This document shows, piece after piece, positions 36,014-48,892 of a stretch of DNA of 64,000 nt (positions within the stretch are counted from its first letter, which is position 1; each line of letters starts with the position of its first letter). Made by a program: the position numbers and the translations under genes. The notes under the pieces were generated by a model, which saw only the letters and a program-made list of their open reading frames with translations, made no database searches and was not told the origin of the DNA. The stretch lies in the NCBI GenBank assembly GCA_963969595.1, contig OZ018410.1:31562913-31626912 (forward strand), read 5' to 3'. Source of the DNA: Neckera pumila. Its lineage: Eukaryota; Streptophyta; Bryopsida; Hypnales; Neckeraceae.

Positions 36014-38069
36014 CTCGGGGGGTGCTGTGCCTTAAAAAAATAAGGATATATGAGCGACCAACCACTATTTTATAGGGGGCTATTACTTTTTTTTTTTTTT
36101 TTTTTCACATGCTACAATTATGTAATTTTCTAATTTGGGTTAATAGAGAAGGGGCTTGCATTACTTACAATTCCAATTTTCTATGAATAAATGATATGGT
36201 AAATTAGATTGAAAAATTATTCTACTATAATTTTGGCCCAAAATTGAATGGGGTGGTTTGGTTTAGGGAATGTTCTCGACATATATAATGCAGCATGGAC
36301 CCAAAAAATGTTGAGAAAATTTCAAGCCAACGACAATTTAAGTTACAACGAAATTTGACAGAAGAAAGCTTTTACTCCAAAAAAAACTTTGGTGTCACCC
36401 TTTACTTGATATCTCACAAGATTCATTCTCATGTGGGAGCTGTATTAGGACACACATCAAACATAGTTTTCGTACACAATGATGGAGTAAGAAAAATAAT
36501 GCTCATTGTGTTTACAAACACAGTGAATGGGACCAAAGTTAGCATTGCCAAAGACTATGCGCATGCGCAAATCCGCATAAGTATCGCTGGAGTTGCAAAA
36601 AAACGGACTGAGTAGCTCCGGCCGCCCCACATCATCCTCCACAGAGTACAATCTGATCTTGTAATTGAGCGCCATCATCCACGCCCCTAAACCCTGCGTT
36701 CAACAAATCGAATCTGTCATTACACCACGCAGCACATCTGGATCCAGAACGCAAGAGCAACGCACCCTAAACCTTGAAAGGTAAACCACAAATTAACAAG
36801 AGCCTGAAGACCACAAGACAACCGCAATACAAAACCCTACGTTGCCCAATTCAGAGACTAGCAATACCTCAAAGCAGCAGGTGCCAAGATGATCGCAGCG
36901 ACCCCAGGCACCATGTGACGCTGTCACGCAAGAAAAAGATACAGAAAAAACAATTCCCCAAACCCTGAAGTCGTAAAGCCTAAAACCAAAACACAGATCT
37001 GCACCAAACCGTGACGGATTTGCAACAAAACGTAACGAGGGCTGCTTGGGGATGCTCCCAACGAACCAACCGTAGCCAAACAACAAAATTGATTGCACAA
37101 ACCGTAGCCAAACAACAAAATTGATTGCACAAACCCGTAGCCAAACAACGAAATTGATTGCACAAACCGTAAACCCTACACGCACAACACAGATCCAACG
37201 AAATTGATTGCACAAACCGTAAACCCTACATGTACAACACAGATCCGCCCCAAACCGTAACGAGGGCTGCTGTGGGACACCCGAAACTGAACGGGCACAC
37301 AAACCGTAAACCCCGTATCCAGCAAACTGAGGTCCTTGCACAAACCCTCCACCTCGTCCAAAGCAAATTGATTGCACAAACCCTCCACCTCGTCGACAGC
37401 AAACTCAGGTCCTTGCACACGCCACGGCCGGATTCTTGCACACGTCGGGAGATTGCACCCAGTCCCGACCAATTGAACAAACCCTAAACCTCTTCCTTGC
37501 AAACTCAGACGCAACAGTCGGCTTCAAGTGAACTGACCCCTAAGCCGAGTTGAGCCAGATTGCCCTGACCCCTAAGCCGAAAACCCCATCACTGAGCCAG
37601 ATTGAACTGACCCCTAAGCGCAGTAAACCATCACTGAGTACCCTAAACGAGATCTGCACAATCTTGTATTCTGTAATATTAAATCATACTCCGTATTAAC
37701 TTACAGTAGTCAGACCCTAAATTATGTATCCATGTACAATGTATAACACTTAGTTGTAAGAGTAGTTAAGTCACTGTAGGAATCCGAGAGTCTTACATGA
37801 ACTAAGATGTATATTTCCTATAGTACAATAAGCAATTTCAGACATTTGGCCAAAGAATTTAATATAAAGGGGGCTATTTTAGTACTGCTGCATTTTCTAA
37901 TGGGGCCTATTATTCCATACCCTATAGTACTTTAAAGACATCCAATGCCATATTCTATACCCTATAGTACTCTAAACTCTTTTATAATTTTTAGCCCAAA
38001 TGAATAAAAAATACCCTATCATTTTTCGCTCATAGTTTGCTAATCCGCCTGATGACTACACCCCCCGAG
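36014..38069. mobile_element. inverted-repeat element with 8-bp target duplication
   Basis: The ends are CTCGGGGGGTG and CACCCCCCGAG. The 8-bp sequence AGCGGTTA is repeated directly at 36006-36013 and 38070-38077. An 8-bp duplication is typical of hAT elements; the terminal bases are not classic hAT, so the superfamily stays open. The 2056-bp element has AT-rich ends and a GC-richer interior (about 36610-37660) that looks gene-derived. No transposase frame is visible. Confidence 0.82.
36612..37660 (-). other. gene-derived sequence inside the element (possible capture)
   Basis: Read on the minus strand, this stretch has many GGTTTAGGGTTT-like leader motifs, then an acceptor-like 'aacgcag' near 36690. 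A short open exon-like segment follows, beginning MMALNYKIRLYSVEDDVG (36678 downward). It then runs into AT-rich transposon sequence. The product is not recognised. At 37066-37230 a ~32-bp unit containing 'aattgattgcacaaacc' repeats about five times. This looks like the leader and first exon of a host gene carried by the transposon. Confidence 0.4.
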
Positions 38070-38344
38070 AGCGGTTAAGGACAAATGAATTTTGGTGAAC
38101 TTTGTTTTAAAAAACAATAACCCAAAATTAGGGCTGGATTTAGGAAGTAGAAGTTAACATTAATTTAGAAGTTAACAATCTAGAATTAGGTCTAGAAAGT
38201 AGAAATTAGAATATAATCGAGAAGTAAAAAGTCATTAGATGAGAGATCAGCCCTATGGAGGGCTGCGTGTTCCCAACTTGTGAGAACTTGTGAGAACTGC
38301 CGAATTCAGGGCCGTGGGAGCTCGCTGACATGGCCAAGCGACTG

Positions 38345-38423
38345 CCATGTCGGAAAAAAAAAAAAAAAAATTTCAAAAAAAAAAATGAAATTTTTTTTTC
38401 TGTTTTTTTTTTCAATTTCAAGA

Positions 38424-38454
<31 letters not shown>

Positions 38455-38505
38455 CAATTTTTTTGTCGGGAACAACTGTTCCCTGAAACTGCGGGGGGGG
38501 GGGGG
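38345..38505. repeat. homopolymer tracts
   Basis: Long runs of A, then T, then about 15 G occur within 160 bases. The short reading frames across them are artefacts of the homopolymers. Such tracts are also prone to assembly error. Confidence 0.8.
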
Positions 38506-38569
38506 GGAGGGACTAGCGTCGGGAACAAGCCCGAAACAGCCCTCCCGACCCCCCAAAACTCATCTAATG

Positions 38570-39060
38570 CCAATTAGAGCTAATTTGGAAATTTAATTTA
38601 GGGGTTAAATTTAGAATTAAAATTAGAGAGTTAATTTGGGAGTTGAATTTAGAGGTGAGAACTTAGGATCAGAATTAGAGAGTTAATTTGGAGTTTAATT
38701 TTGAGGTTAAAATTTAGAATTATAATTAAAAAAGTTAATCTAGGAGTTTAATTTAGAGGTGAAAATTAAAACTTAAATTAGGATGTAAATCAAGGGAGTC
38801 TAGTTTAGAAGTTAAGATTTAAAATTAGATTTAGAAAGTAAAAATTTAGAGTTAAAAGTTAAAACATAGAGTTAAATTTAAAGGATAATTTTTAGAGTTG
38901 ACCTAGAAGTAAAAACTTAGAAAAAAAGGTTAAAACATAGAGTTAAATTTAGAGGGTAAATTTTAAGGTTAAAACTGGGCAGGAAAAATTTAGAGTTACA
39001 TTTAGAAGTAGAAATTTGGAGTTAAAAGTCCAAATTTAGAATTAGCTGTAGGGGTTAGAA
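38570..39060. repeat. degenerate TTAGAGTTAAA-type repeat
   Basis: Words such as 'ttagagttaa', 'aatttagag' and 'aaaatttag' recur on one strand for about 490 bases without a fixed period. Confidence 0.65.
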
Positions 39061-39764
39061 CTCGGGGTTATTCCAGGAGTACAAACAGAAGAAGAATCTT
39101 AGAGGCTTATGGAAGGAATCTAGAGGGTCCCTTCAGTTAGTTCGGTTGTTAGAAATGGCATCAACCACCCAATCTACACTTGACCTAGGATAGATAGAAG
39201 TACGGTAAGAGCTCACTGTTAGATTACCGTAACTTGGATCATTGGCGCTACGATTAAAAGGCATCCCACATATCTCTAGGCACTTCTTTCCCATCCACAA
39301 AAACTTAGGAAACATTAGCAAGTTCCATTGCTTGGAAGGCATAGTAGACCACGCTCACAAACACCCCTTTAAAGTGGATAAAAGCTAAGAACTTGGTTGT
39401 GTTCGCTTTATTACCAAGGGTGGGTAATCTAGCACCCACAGACTTCAAGTTAGAATTCATCAAGATTGTACACTACATCAAAAATGATGTTTTATAATTG
39501 CAAAATATGAATGTTGTAAGTCATAAAATCTCAAAATATAACTCACGTAGAAATCACTAAAGATGATTTACTCTATGATTGGATCTAGTCATTACCGACG
39601 AGTCGCTTCAAACATGATCCAGGTGTTTGTCATATGGGTTTGGGGGTGTAATTAGCCAAAATTAGATATATTCTGCCAACATGGCCTATACGTTGACCAT
39701 CCTTGATACACTTGACTTTTTTTTGAGGTGCCCAGGCAAAGGAAAAAAATCCTATGTGGCATAT
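39061..39764. other. gene-free sequence
   Basis: A 69-aa minus-strand open frame (39133-39342) has fair codon content but no recognisable domain. The sequence CACTACATCAAAAATGATG at 39472 resembles the start of a CACTA element, with AGTCATAT-type repeats following; no matching right end was found. Confidence 0.35.
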
Positions 39765-40090
39765 GACTGCATGCAGTTATATTTTTGGATGACGTGGAAT
39801 ATGACTATGGTAAGTTATATTTTGACTAATGTGGCATATAATTAAAGTGAGTCATACTTTTTGTTGATGTGGAAGATGACTCTTGTGAGTCATATTTTTT
39901 GTGGTTGTGGAAACTGACTTTTGTGAGTCATTTTTTCCGTGGTTGTGGAAGATGACTTTTATGAATCATATTTTCTGTTGAAAAATGACTTTTGTGAGTT
40001 GTATTGTTGGATGATGTAGAATATGACCCTTGTGAGTCATATTTTTTGTTGATTTAAAATATGACTCCTACGAGTCATATTTTTGGAAAA
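39765..40090. repeat. ~50-bp tandem repeat with GAGTCATATTTTT
   Basis: About seven degenerate units each contain 'gtggaa(g/t)atgact', then 'gtgagtcatatttttt'. The motif AGTCATAT also recurs, inverted, in 50420-50880. Repeated short motifs like these are typical of CACTA subterminal regions. Confidence 0.7.
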
Positions 40091-40871
40091 TGCGGTAGTT
40101 TATACGGGATGTTATTAATAATTTTATGATTGAATGTAGTCATAGTTCTAAAAGTATTGAGTCACATTTTTGGCATGTCTGTGAGCATCATGTGACTACA
40201 ACCAACATATCTTCACCAAGATATTTTATAAAATATAATTGAAGCAAGTGATACTCCAGGTAAGTGAGGGTCACATTTCTTAGATTTGTGTGCTTCATTT
40301 GTAACTGAGGTAACTAAGGCTTATGATAGTTTCCATCATAAACTATAGTCACATTTTCCATATATTGTAAATGAACATTACGGATTGCAATAATGCATTA
40401 ATATGGTTTAGCAGCTAAATAAAAGACCCCATCCAATTAAAAATGAATACATATGATTTTTGAAATGCACAAGAGATAGTCATATTAGAGAAAGAAAATG
40501 CAAGAAAAAATGTGATTCTTTTCAATCATATATAAGTCACTAACACAAAACATATAACAATGATACTCTATAAATTTATATATTCATACATCTATAAGAC
40601 CTATATAGCTATATTCCAAATGGCTATATTCCAAATATGGGAAGATGTTGCCTCTTTGGTGTTGCAAGTAGCCTCTAATAATTTCATTCCAACTTGGTGC
40701 CTACATATACAATCAAGGAGGTTAATTTTCATTGAAATGAACAATATGGCTAAACCTTCAAAGATTTAAGGCACATAAATATATTGCACAAGTTTAAGAT
40801 AAGGAAAAGTCATAACCACTATATTTTTAGAAAATTGCAAATAAATAAGAAGAAAGAATGACAATGGTAAT
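40091..40871. other. gene-free sequence left of the solo LTR
   Basis: AT-rich; no gene recognised. Confidence 0.4.
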
Positions 40872-41974
40872 TGTTGTACGCGCAATCTAGGCGTAAGTAT
40901 CCTTAACACAAAAATGTGCCAAAATAACACAAAATATCGTCCCAGGGAATTTCCGGATTATATGTAGCATATTCTAGCTATCCGGCTTTTCTATCTTTCT
41001 TTCTTTTCACCTACTCAACATTTTCTGGATCCTTTCACAATCCGGACCATAAACTATCCGGAATCCTGTTTACGTTTCTTCTTCCAATCCGGTTTTCAAT
41101 ACCTCTGTTTTACCTACAAAGGATCCACTAGTTGATCTTTTGAGGGGGGTAGGGACTTCACCACTCTTGTTCTTCTACAATTCTAACAAACACAAATAAC
41201 AACACTCGAGTATTCAAAAGGTTGCAGCAAGATGAGAAGATCCGGATCTTCACAGCTTCCGGATGGCAACTCCGGACAGCAGGTCACTCAGGAATACTTC
41301 ACTCTCTCTTACTACAACGACAGATCTCAAAATCCGGAATAAGTATGGGTGTGTGATCTTTCTAGAGGTTAGATGAATCCTAAGGTTGGCAGATCTTCCG
41401 GACAGGTGGGGGCTTCCTTGGGCGGGTGCTTACCTCCGCACGGCTTGACAACCAGACTCGCTTCCCCGCTACTCTGTGATCCGGACTACTCTTCTGGTAA
41501 TTTAAAGACACTGTGCGCAGCTCCTAAGTCAATAATCCAACAACATTACAATAGCACACTCTCGACTCAAACCGTATTCTACTAAATCAGGATTCCTCCT
41601 CACCCGTCCTTTCCATCCAACACCCAGACCACAGGTCAACACAATCCGGATACACTGATAAAGCCAAAATGCATACCCGAGGGCTCAGATTTCGAAAAGG
41701 GAATGAAATACAATTGAATATCAACTAGGAGGGAATGAAGGGCAACTAACTTGCCCGCCCTTAAAAACCCAAAACAAAGCCAAAGTCAACACCCTAAAAG
41801 CGAAAAAGGGCTCCCCACAAACCAGGGCAACCTCACACACACACCAAGGAAATCCCGAAAAACCCGGGAAGTCCTTATCCCTACGTTTCTGAAAACCAGG
41901 CCTACGCTTGGAATCCGGTTCCGGGATAAAACTATCTAAATTCTAATCCACCTCAACAAGTAGTACCCTTCTAA

Positions 41975-44974
41975 CTATTTGGCCACCCGAGATTTCTTTG
42001 AACTCCCGACTCCCTGTTTGGCTGTCAGCTTACCGGAACTCTTCGCAGGTGTCATTTTGGCGGCTCAAGGCTGATTCTGATGGGTCGCAGGAGATGTCTC
42101 CTCTTCCTCCGTATCTTCCTCAGATTCTGAACCTGACTCAAACTCATCCGACTCGGAGTCCTCAATCTGTTGCTTCACCGGCTTCTTGCCTTCCGGTTTC
42201 CGCTTCTCAGACTTCCGAAGTTTCAGTTGCCTCTCACGTTCCAACCATCTCAAGTTCTTCATCCGGATCTGAGATCTCAGCCTCCACTATTTCCGTCCTC
42301 TTCTTCAGCCAGGTTTCTGGCCTGGGTTCCGATCTCGCCTTTGGAGCCGGATCTCCTAAGTCAATCAATTCTGTACCCCGTGTTGGTGACTGTTTCGACA
42401 TATGAGGAAATCCCTCCAGGTGTTCTCTTGCCGAATTTATCGTCCCCAAACCTTCTAACAGATCTCTCCGGATCGGCAACCTCTGCCCAGCCTTTCTGGT
42501 TTCTTTCGGAGACTGTGAGGAAGGGGCAAAAGTATTTATCGTGCCCCACTTCGGAAAATGACTCGAGGAAGGCACCTTAGGTATCTTAAACAGGGACTTC
42601 AAGCTTGGATCCTCTTGTGTCCCGGAAGTTCTAGTTCCGTGTTTGCCTGGGGACTCCATGAAGATATCTGGAAGTAGCCCAAAGAAGTCCTTGGCCACAT
42701 CCAGATGACCCAGCAGCTGCCGCATATCGTCCAAAAGGATCTTCATCTTGGCCTCATAATCGACCAAGACTTGCAGCACTCTGGATCCGGTAACAATGCC
42801 GTCGTTCTCGAGTTTCTTCGTGTAAAGCACGGACCAGATGATCTGATGTTCCAGTTCTTCTACCAACACCTTCAAATCCCTGACTAGCTTCAGGACATCC
42901 GTCTCCTTCTTTCGGGCTGAGATCGACTGCCCCTCCGTCCAGTAGAACTTGTTCTTGTAGTGATCCCGTTCCGCCTTAAGCAGCTCGATCTGCTTGTCCT
43001 TCTCTTGGAGTAGTGTCGAATCTGGTTTCTTCCGGAGTTTGTTGAAGATCTGATCCATATCAACATTTAACTCCCTGGCGACGCCCGTGATCACCTCTGT
43101 TATCTCGGCGTGCATCTTCCGGCACTACACCATCCATCGGGTTCCGGCCTCATAGAAGTCGGATACATCGGAAGATTCCGGTGATGGCTGGGTCAGGGAC
43201 GGATTCGGTTCCGGCATGTCCAAACTTGTTCTTCGTACGTCCGGATTGGTGGTCTTCTGTCGCTTCTTCTTCTCCAACGGCTTCGGTTCCGGATCCTCCT
43301 CGTCCTCTTCTTCTTTTAGTACCGCTTCTCCCGTTGGCTTCAACTCTTCCGTGAATCCGTACTTCAGGATCTGCATTCCGATCACATAGGCAACTTGTTC
43401 CTGCGGGGTTATGAAATCAAAATGATGATACATGTGGAACAAGTAAGTGCTGAGCAGACTCTATTTGGCCTTGTCGATAGCCACTGCCATTTTCTTGACA
43501 CTATAAGAAAAGCCTGTTTTTGGCGGCGTTTAGGCAAAAATGCGTCATGTTTTTTCAAACATCAGATGTTCTAGAAAACATATACATGTTTTGCAGAAAC
43601 ATGTACGTGTTTTGCAGAAACGTGTAAGTGCTTTGCAAAAAACGCGACTATGTCATTGTAGATGGCTATGTTTGTGATGATGTCGACTGCAACGTGGCCA
43701 TGATTTTATATAACGTTGCATACAACAGAAGCTGCCACGTCAGCAAGTAGACTTGGAAAAGGGCAGCTACGTGGCATATTTTGGAAAAAAAATTAAAAAT
43801 GGATGGATGAACCTCGGGCCAAATGTTTGGAACAACGGGTTGGATGTCGGACTGGACATCTGAGACAACGTAGGCTAATTATCCCATATTATTTGTCTCG
43901 CCATGGACAAAGAATGGGTACAAATATGACCCTGAAAATCTTCATTTTCACGTAATTATGTCATCAAGATAAATTTGATGATAAATGGTAAGTTTTTTTT
44001 AAATTCTTGGTGGATTCTACTTTTTTTTATTGCATAATTTTATTGATTAATTTCTATTGACTAATTAGTTTTTGAAAAATGGATTGGATGAAAAAAAATG
44101 GATTGGATGAAAAATAGATTGGATGAAAAATGGGTTGGATGAAAAAAATGGATAGATTAAAAAAATGGGCTGGAGGAAAAAGTTGCCTACGTGGCCCTGC
44201 ATGGATGAGAATTTTGCCTATGTGGCCTCCACATGCTTTCATTTTGTAAGCTTGGAAGACCCTATTTTGTAGGACGTTAGAAAAAAACAAGCCAGAAATT
44301 GGCACGTTTTTTGAAAACACCAGACGTTTTTTGCTTGTTTTCTATGACGCGATTTTAGGTGACATCTACGTTGACTCTTAGACATGTCAAACCGGACATC
44401 ATACGACGTTTTTTCAAACATCACAAAAAAGGCCAGTTTCTTATAGTGTGACCTTCTGGTGGATTATGGTCGCCCAATTCACGATCCAGCCTTCGAGTGC
44501 TCCAAAAATTGTATTCGCCACTGTAACCGTAACCTTGGTTGGCTTTTTCGGATACACGATGGGAATCAGGAAATTTAGTAATCGCCTATGGCGCTCATCG
44601 ATACAGTCACTAACGATGAAACCCTCCTTATGATGCGGCGATTTCTTGAATTTGTCTTCATAAAACTTATCCATCCGGGTTGCATTTCCGGATCCGGACT
44701 GCTTCAACCCGTAAGTTTCCGCCCACATCCCTTCCATCCAAGAGGCCCACCGACCCCTTGGCGTCGGCTCGAATTGGTTTGGCGTCCCCATAACTAGCTC
44801 ATGAAGAAAATCTTCACTCCTAACTGTCCAGGGGTGCCGGATGAACTTGATACACCCTAGTTTGAAGAGATCTTCTTCTAACTCTAAGCGCTCAGCGGAG
44901 TCCGACGGAATGACTGGGTACAGGAGCTTGACAGAAAGAATAGTCTTTTGCCCTTGCGCCGATGATTCTGCCAT
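41975..44974 (-). pseudogene. LTR-embedded reading frame, solo-LTR copy (interrupted)
   Basis: Homologous to 51998-54032 (+). The N-terminal part, 44974-44441, is open (MAESSAQGQKT... start) up to the point where the CACTA element is inserted. The frame resumes in phase at 43442. It stops at a TAG at 43122-43124, where the other copies read CAG, resumes 43115-42234, then shifts frame into 42262-42065. Beyond that a short Lys/Ser-rich tail ends at 41975. The middle part is strongly heptad-like (coiled coil), the end alternates acidic and basic clusters. This copy lacks the 11-base deletion seen at 51.5 kb, so it is closer to the ancestral frame in that region. Function unknown; the N-terminal part faintly recalls the 'putative plant transposon protein' domain of Athila-like elements. 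Confidence 0.7.
43499..44448. mobile_element. non-autonomous CACTA element
   Basis: It starts CACTATAAGAAAAGCC and ends in the reverse complement form ...TTTCTTATAGTG. The 3-bp duplication TGA is at 43496-43498 and 44449-44451. Comparison with the uninterrupted LTR at 52509-52530 confirms the empty site. CACTA termini with a 3-bp duplication define the En/Spm superfamily. No transposase; repeated 'gtttt(g/c)(c/a)agaaac' words lie inside the left end. Confidence 0.92.
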
Positions 44975-45474
44975 CTTCTTGACCTACAATCTGGTGCAAT
45001 TGGCACCCTCCTTTCCTTCTCTCCCTATCCAACCTAACTCACCACTCTTTCACTCTTCTAAAAGAAATGCGCTCCAAAACCTGCAAGCACACACACCTCC
45101 TCGAGCGGAAGAAAGAGGGAGAAAAACGAAAGGCCTATCTGCTTAAGTACCCGGGCAGTGACCGACACTCGTTGGTTCGGCCATTTAATGCGCCGCCATT
45201 TGCAAACGGATCCCTAGTTTTCATAGGCCGGACCCCTAGTTCGTAGGTTGCCTGAATCCGGATCTCATTCCGGTTTTCGGATTCCGGCTAAAGTCCGTTT
45301 CTTACCTATTTTACAAGTTTTTGTAAGCCGGAACTTCCTGACTACCCAATTTCTACTAAATGTTCCGGTTTCCGGCTTTACTACTACAAACTTTTGAAAA
45401 TATTTACGGAATTGATCCTAAACTAATCCGGATTTCTAAATATTGATATTGCGTGTTCCCACAGTAATAAAGGG

Positions 45475-46050
45475 AACAAGAAACAAAAGGCAGCAAGTAC
45501 TTAGAGATAACAACAAGCAAGAGTTAAGATGCAACAAGGTACACAAAAAAACAAAAAAGAAGCATGAACTAAGTTGCAACAAGAAGCAACAAATAACACA
45601 AGTTAAGCTGTAAGAAAATGCAACAAATAAAAAGAAAGAAAAAGAAATTAAGATGCAACTAGGAATAACAAGAAGCTTGAATTAAGATGCAACAACAAGA
45701 AATTAGTAGCAAAAATTGAAAAGCAACAAGAGGAAATAAGAAGAAAAAATTAAGAACTAAGAGGTAACAAGAAGAAACTAAAAGTAAAGAACAAGAACTA
45801 AGAGGCGACAAGAGAAAATTAGAAGCAAGAAGCAAGAACTAAGAAGCAACACAAGGCAAGAACTAAGAAGCAACAAGAGGCAAGAACTAAAAAGCAACAA
45901 GAAGCAAGAATTTAGAAGCAAAAAGAAACAAGATCTAAAAAGTATTAACAAGAAACAAGAACTAAGAGGCAACTAGAAACAAGAACTAAGAGGCAATAAG
46001 AAACAAGAACTAAAAGGCAATAAGAAGCAAAACCTAAGAGGCAACAAGAA
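45475..46050. repeat. purine-rich CAACAAGAAGCAAGAACTAAGA-type repeats
   Basis: About 570 bases of degenerate repeats made of 'caacaag', 'aagcaagaac' and 'taagaggc' words, strongly purine-biased on the + strand. No coding interpretation is supported. Confidence 0.75.
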
Positions 46051-46848
46051 ATAAATGAACAAAAATAGCCAAATGTTGAACTTTGAGGAGGCGGCTCTAA
46101 AAAAATGGCGGCTAGGATTTTAAAATCCTAAATCAATGGCGGCTACATGGAAGTGGTGGCTAGGGTTTTAAAATCCTAATTATATGACTTGTCCTAGTTA
46201 TGCACATGACTTGCTCTAGTCATATGACTTGTCCAAATCATGTACAGCAGTACATGGTATGTTCTACATGAGACTGACCAAATATGACTATATTAAGCAA
46301 CTAAGCTTTTTTTAAAATAAAATTTGATTCAAAATGAGTATACATATTAGAGTTATTCGTAAAGCCCCCCCTAGTTTGGAAGGGACTTTTTGCGACAAAT
46401 TTCCTCCGACGGACGACCCTGCAGGCAAAGTCCGGACCAAATTGTTTTTTGGTCAATTTGAGCACGAAAGAAAGTTTGGTATCCACTTTTGTATTGAATT
46501 TTTGCCCAAAACCTGCTTTTTCACAAAACTGCAGGGTTTAAATCACGATTTTGGGTACTTTACAAATAAGTCTATTGACATGAAAATCCCGGGTATGCAA
46601 CTCATGTATTATACATATGGGTCATCGGCATTGAAACGGCTTAGAGGACAACTTTTGTAAAAATTATATCAAATTAAAAAGACCAAAAAATTAAATGAAG
46701 ACCAAATTAAAAAAATAAACAAATATAAGAAATGTTGGATTGCATACATATTAGAAAAAACTCATTATATTATGATGAATTGGAATACTTGTACATAGTT
46801 TTTTAAGTTCTATTCAAGAAATTTCCTCCAACTAAAGTTTATTTTTTA
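46051..46848. other. gene-free sequence
   Basis: Two 'ggcggct..agg(g/a)ttttaaaatccta' blocks near 46085-46180 form a short direct repeat, followed by 'catatgacttgtcc' repeats. The 108-aa open frame at 46334-46660 has no recognisable domain. Confidence 0.4.
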
Positions 46849-47392
46849 TTAACCCCTAAAAGCCCAAGGGGTTTGGCAAAATACAAATGTGTTATAAAAT
46901 ATAAGTTCTAAATTTTTTTTGAAGTTTGCATCAAAGAAGATAATGTGAAGCACGAAAGTAGAAAGCATCTGTACGGTCAAAATTATAAAATTATTTTTAG
47001 GTTTTTTTAAAATGAATTTTGAAGATATAACTTCAAAAATTCACCAAAAATACAATTTCTATTTTTAGCGTTTGAATTTTTTTTGATTGGTCAAAATTGT
47101 GGTTTCTATTGATTTGTGAAAAAATGCATGAGATCTAATAATGAGAACACCAATACTTTTCCCATATAGTAAGTTTTTCAACACTAGACAAATCTAGATA
47201 CTTTATGCTATTTCTCTTATAGTTTTTGTTTGATTGTAGCAATCTGAATTTTGAGTATAAACATTGATAGACAACCCAATCTTTTGCAAAAAAAAAGAAT
47301 TTTTTTTTTTTTTTTTTTTTTTTTGTGCCCAAAATTTTTGCCCGAAGTCGGGCAACAACCATAAAATGGTCGCTTGAGCTCTTAGGGGTTAA
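46849..47392. mobile_element. TTAA-type element, copy 8 (short)
   Basis: It begins TTAACCCCTAAAAGCCC and ends CTCTTAGGGGTTAA; 544 bp, with a long T tract at 47300-47324. It is shorter than the other copies and shares mainly the ends, so it is probably an internal deletion derivative. Confidence 0.7.
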
Positions 47393-48892
47393 AATGCTTA
47401 AAAAATTGAATACCTTCTTATAATACGTGTATTGAAATAACTCATATAATCTAGTTCTTAATGCTATTATTGTCCTCAAAAAATATGCATTTCATGTATA
47501 TAATTACATTTTTGGATTCATTTTTGGAAAGGCTACAAGAATTTTCTACATTAAAAAAATTATATCCCTTGAAACTAGACTAAAATGCATTATAAGTGAT
47601 TATAATCAAGGCCATATAATATGGGACTATGGGAATTGCATATCTAGGAATAAAACTCCACAAAATGCATGAAAGAAAGTTGCAAGGCCTTAGGCACCTA
47701 CAGTTATGGCAAAAAAAAATCTATATAGATCATGCCAAAGTATGCCATGCATTTGCCAAAGTATCTATGTTTGTACACAAAGTGTGCGGGAGCAAAAGTA
47801 TTTGATAGAGACACTATTTAAAAGCATCTTTGAAGCAAAAAAAGGATTATTCTTTTATAGTCTATGTCCTTATAAGAACATCCAAACAACCATCTTTTAA
47901 TTGCAATACAAATGCGCGTGTGCCGACGATAAGCCTCAATCTTCATATGAATAATTTTGTGACTTTATAGGGCTTGTAGAGACTCTTTAAATGTAGCTTG
48001 TATGACACTGCTGAGAACTTTTTTAACAAAGAAACAAACTTCAATATATAACATATGTGAGTATTTTATCTATATCCTTGAGATAAAGCATACACAATCG
48101 TATTCTTTGTTAAGCATTCTTCAACTGGCATTCTAAGCAATGAACAAGTATTTTCTAATAATTAAGTGTAAGTGGATCACATTTTAACTAAAGCTAATGC
48201 AAATTCTAAGAATTAGAGGTTTGGAGTGGTTTTAGATGGTTTCAGCCAATCTAGGCCAAAACTCTAGACTTCCAAATCTAAGTTGAAAAATTCAAAAATT
48301 TTGTTAACTTAAGTTGTGAGCACTACATGCTTATTATAAAATAGAAAAAATCTTTATAATGGGATATTTTAGCAAAAATTATGGATGGATGAAATTTTGC
48401 CTCTAATTCATCCTTCAAGATTTCATCCACATTTTCTTTCAGCCTAATCTAAATTAATTTTTACTTTCAAGATTGGATTCTAAATGTAACCTAAATTTAA
48501 GGTTCCTTTCTAATTTGAATTGGATGAGTTTTTTATTTTTTCATCCAAAATTGACACTCTTGACTATCTGATTTCATTGTATTCTATCTTCCCTAATTTT
48601 AATCTATTTTTAAAATTGTGATATGTTAATGAAAACTTTTGAAAATTACCTAAGTGATCTTGAATTCAAAGTTGGATTTTAGTAAGTTCTTATAAATTTG
48701 AGTTAAACCTCTAATTTCTAACATAACTATGGTTTCTATGAAAAAAGAAATAACAAAGTGCCAAATTTAAGGACATGCCTCAGAATCCGTTACCACCACG
48801 TCCCCATTCTGTAATACTCATATTGTAATTGTATCATAAAGCTTGCATTGACCCATTTTTCTTGCATTTTTTTGTGTCTTTGTATACACAAC
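47393..48892. other. gene-free AT-rich sequence
   Basis: Nothing recognised: no domain-bearing reading frame and no transposon ends. Confidence 0.45.

Larger units (their letters stand above)
40872..45463 (-). mobile_element. solo LTR of a Ty3-type retrotransposon
   Basis: It runs TG...CA (in its own orientation TGTGGGAACACGC ... GTACAACA) and is flanked by a perfect 5-bp duplication GTAAT at 40867-40871 and 45464-45468. Removing the 950-bp CACTA element plus its 3-bp duplication leaves about 3.64 kb, matching the LTR at 51515-55132. No internal domain is present, so it arose by LTR-LTR recombination. It carries the LTR reading frame on the minus strand. Confidence 0.93.

Noticed and set aside
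36295..36615. 106-aa + frame inside the 8-bp-duplication element
   Set aside because: No recognised domain; the opposite strand has the more exon-like signals, so I did not call it as transposase.
38206..38596. Lys- and Phe-rich frames near 38.3 kb
   Set aside because: Encoded by long A and T homopolymers; not credible as protein.
42170..42580. Open frame of 136 aa on the + strand inside the solo LTR
   Set aside because: It is a shadow of the minus-strand LTR frame; the minus strand is supported by homology to two other copies.
45778..45972. Leu/Ser-rich 64-aa minus frame, looks like a membrane peptide
   Set aside because: Produced by the purine-rich tandem repeat read in antisense.
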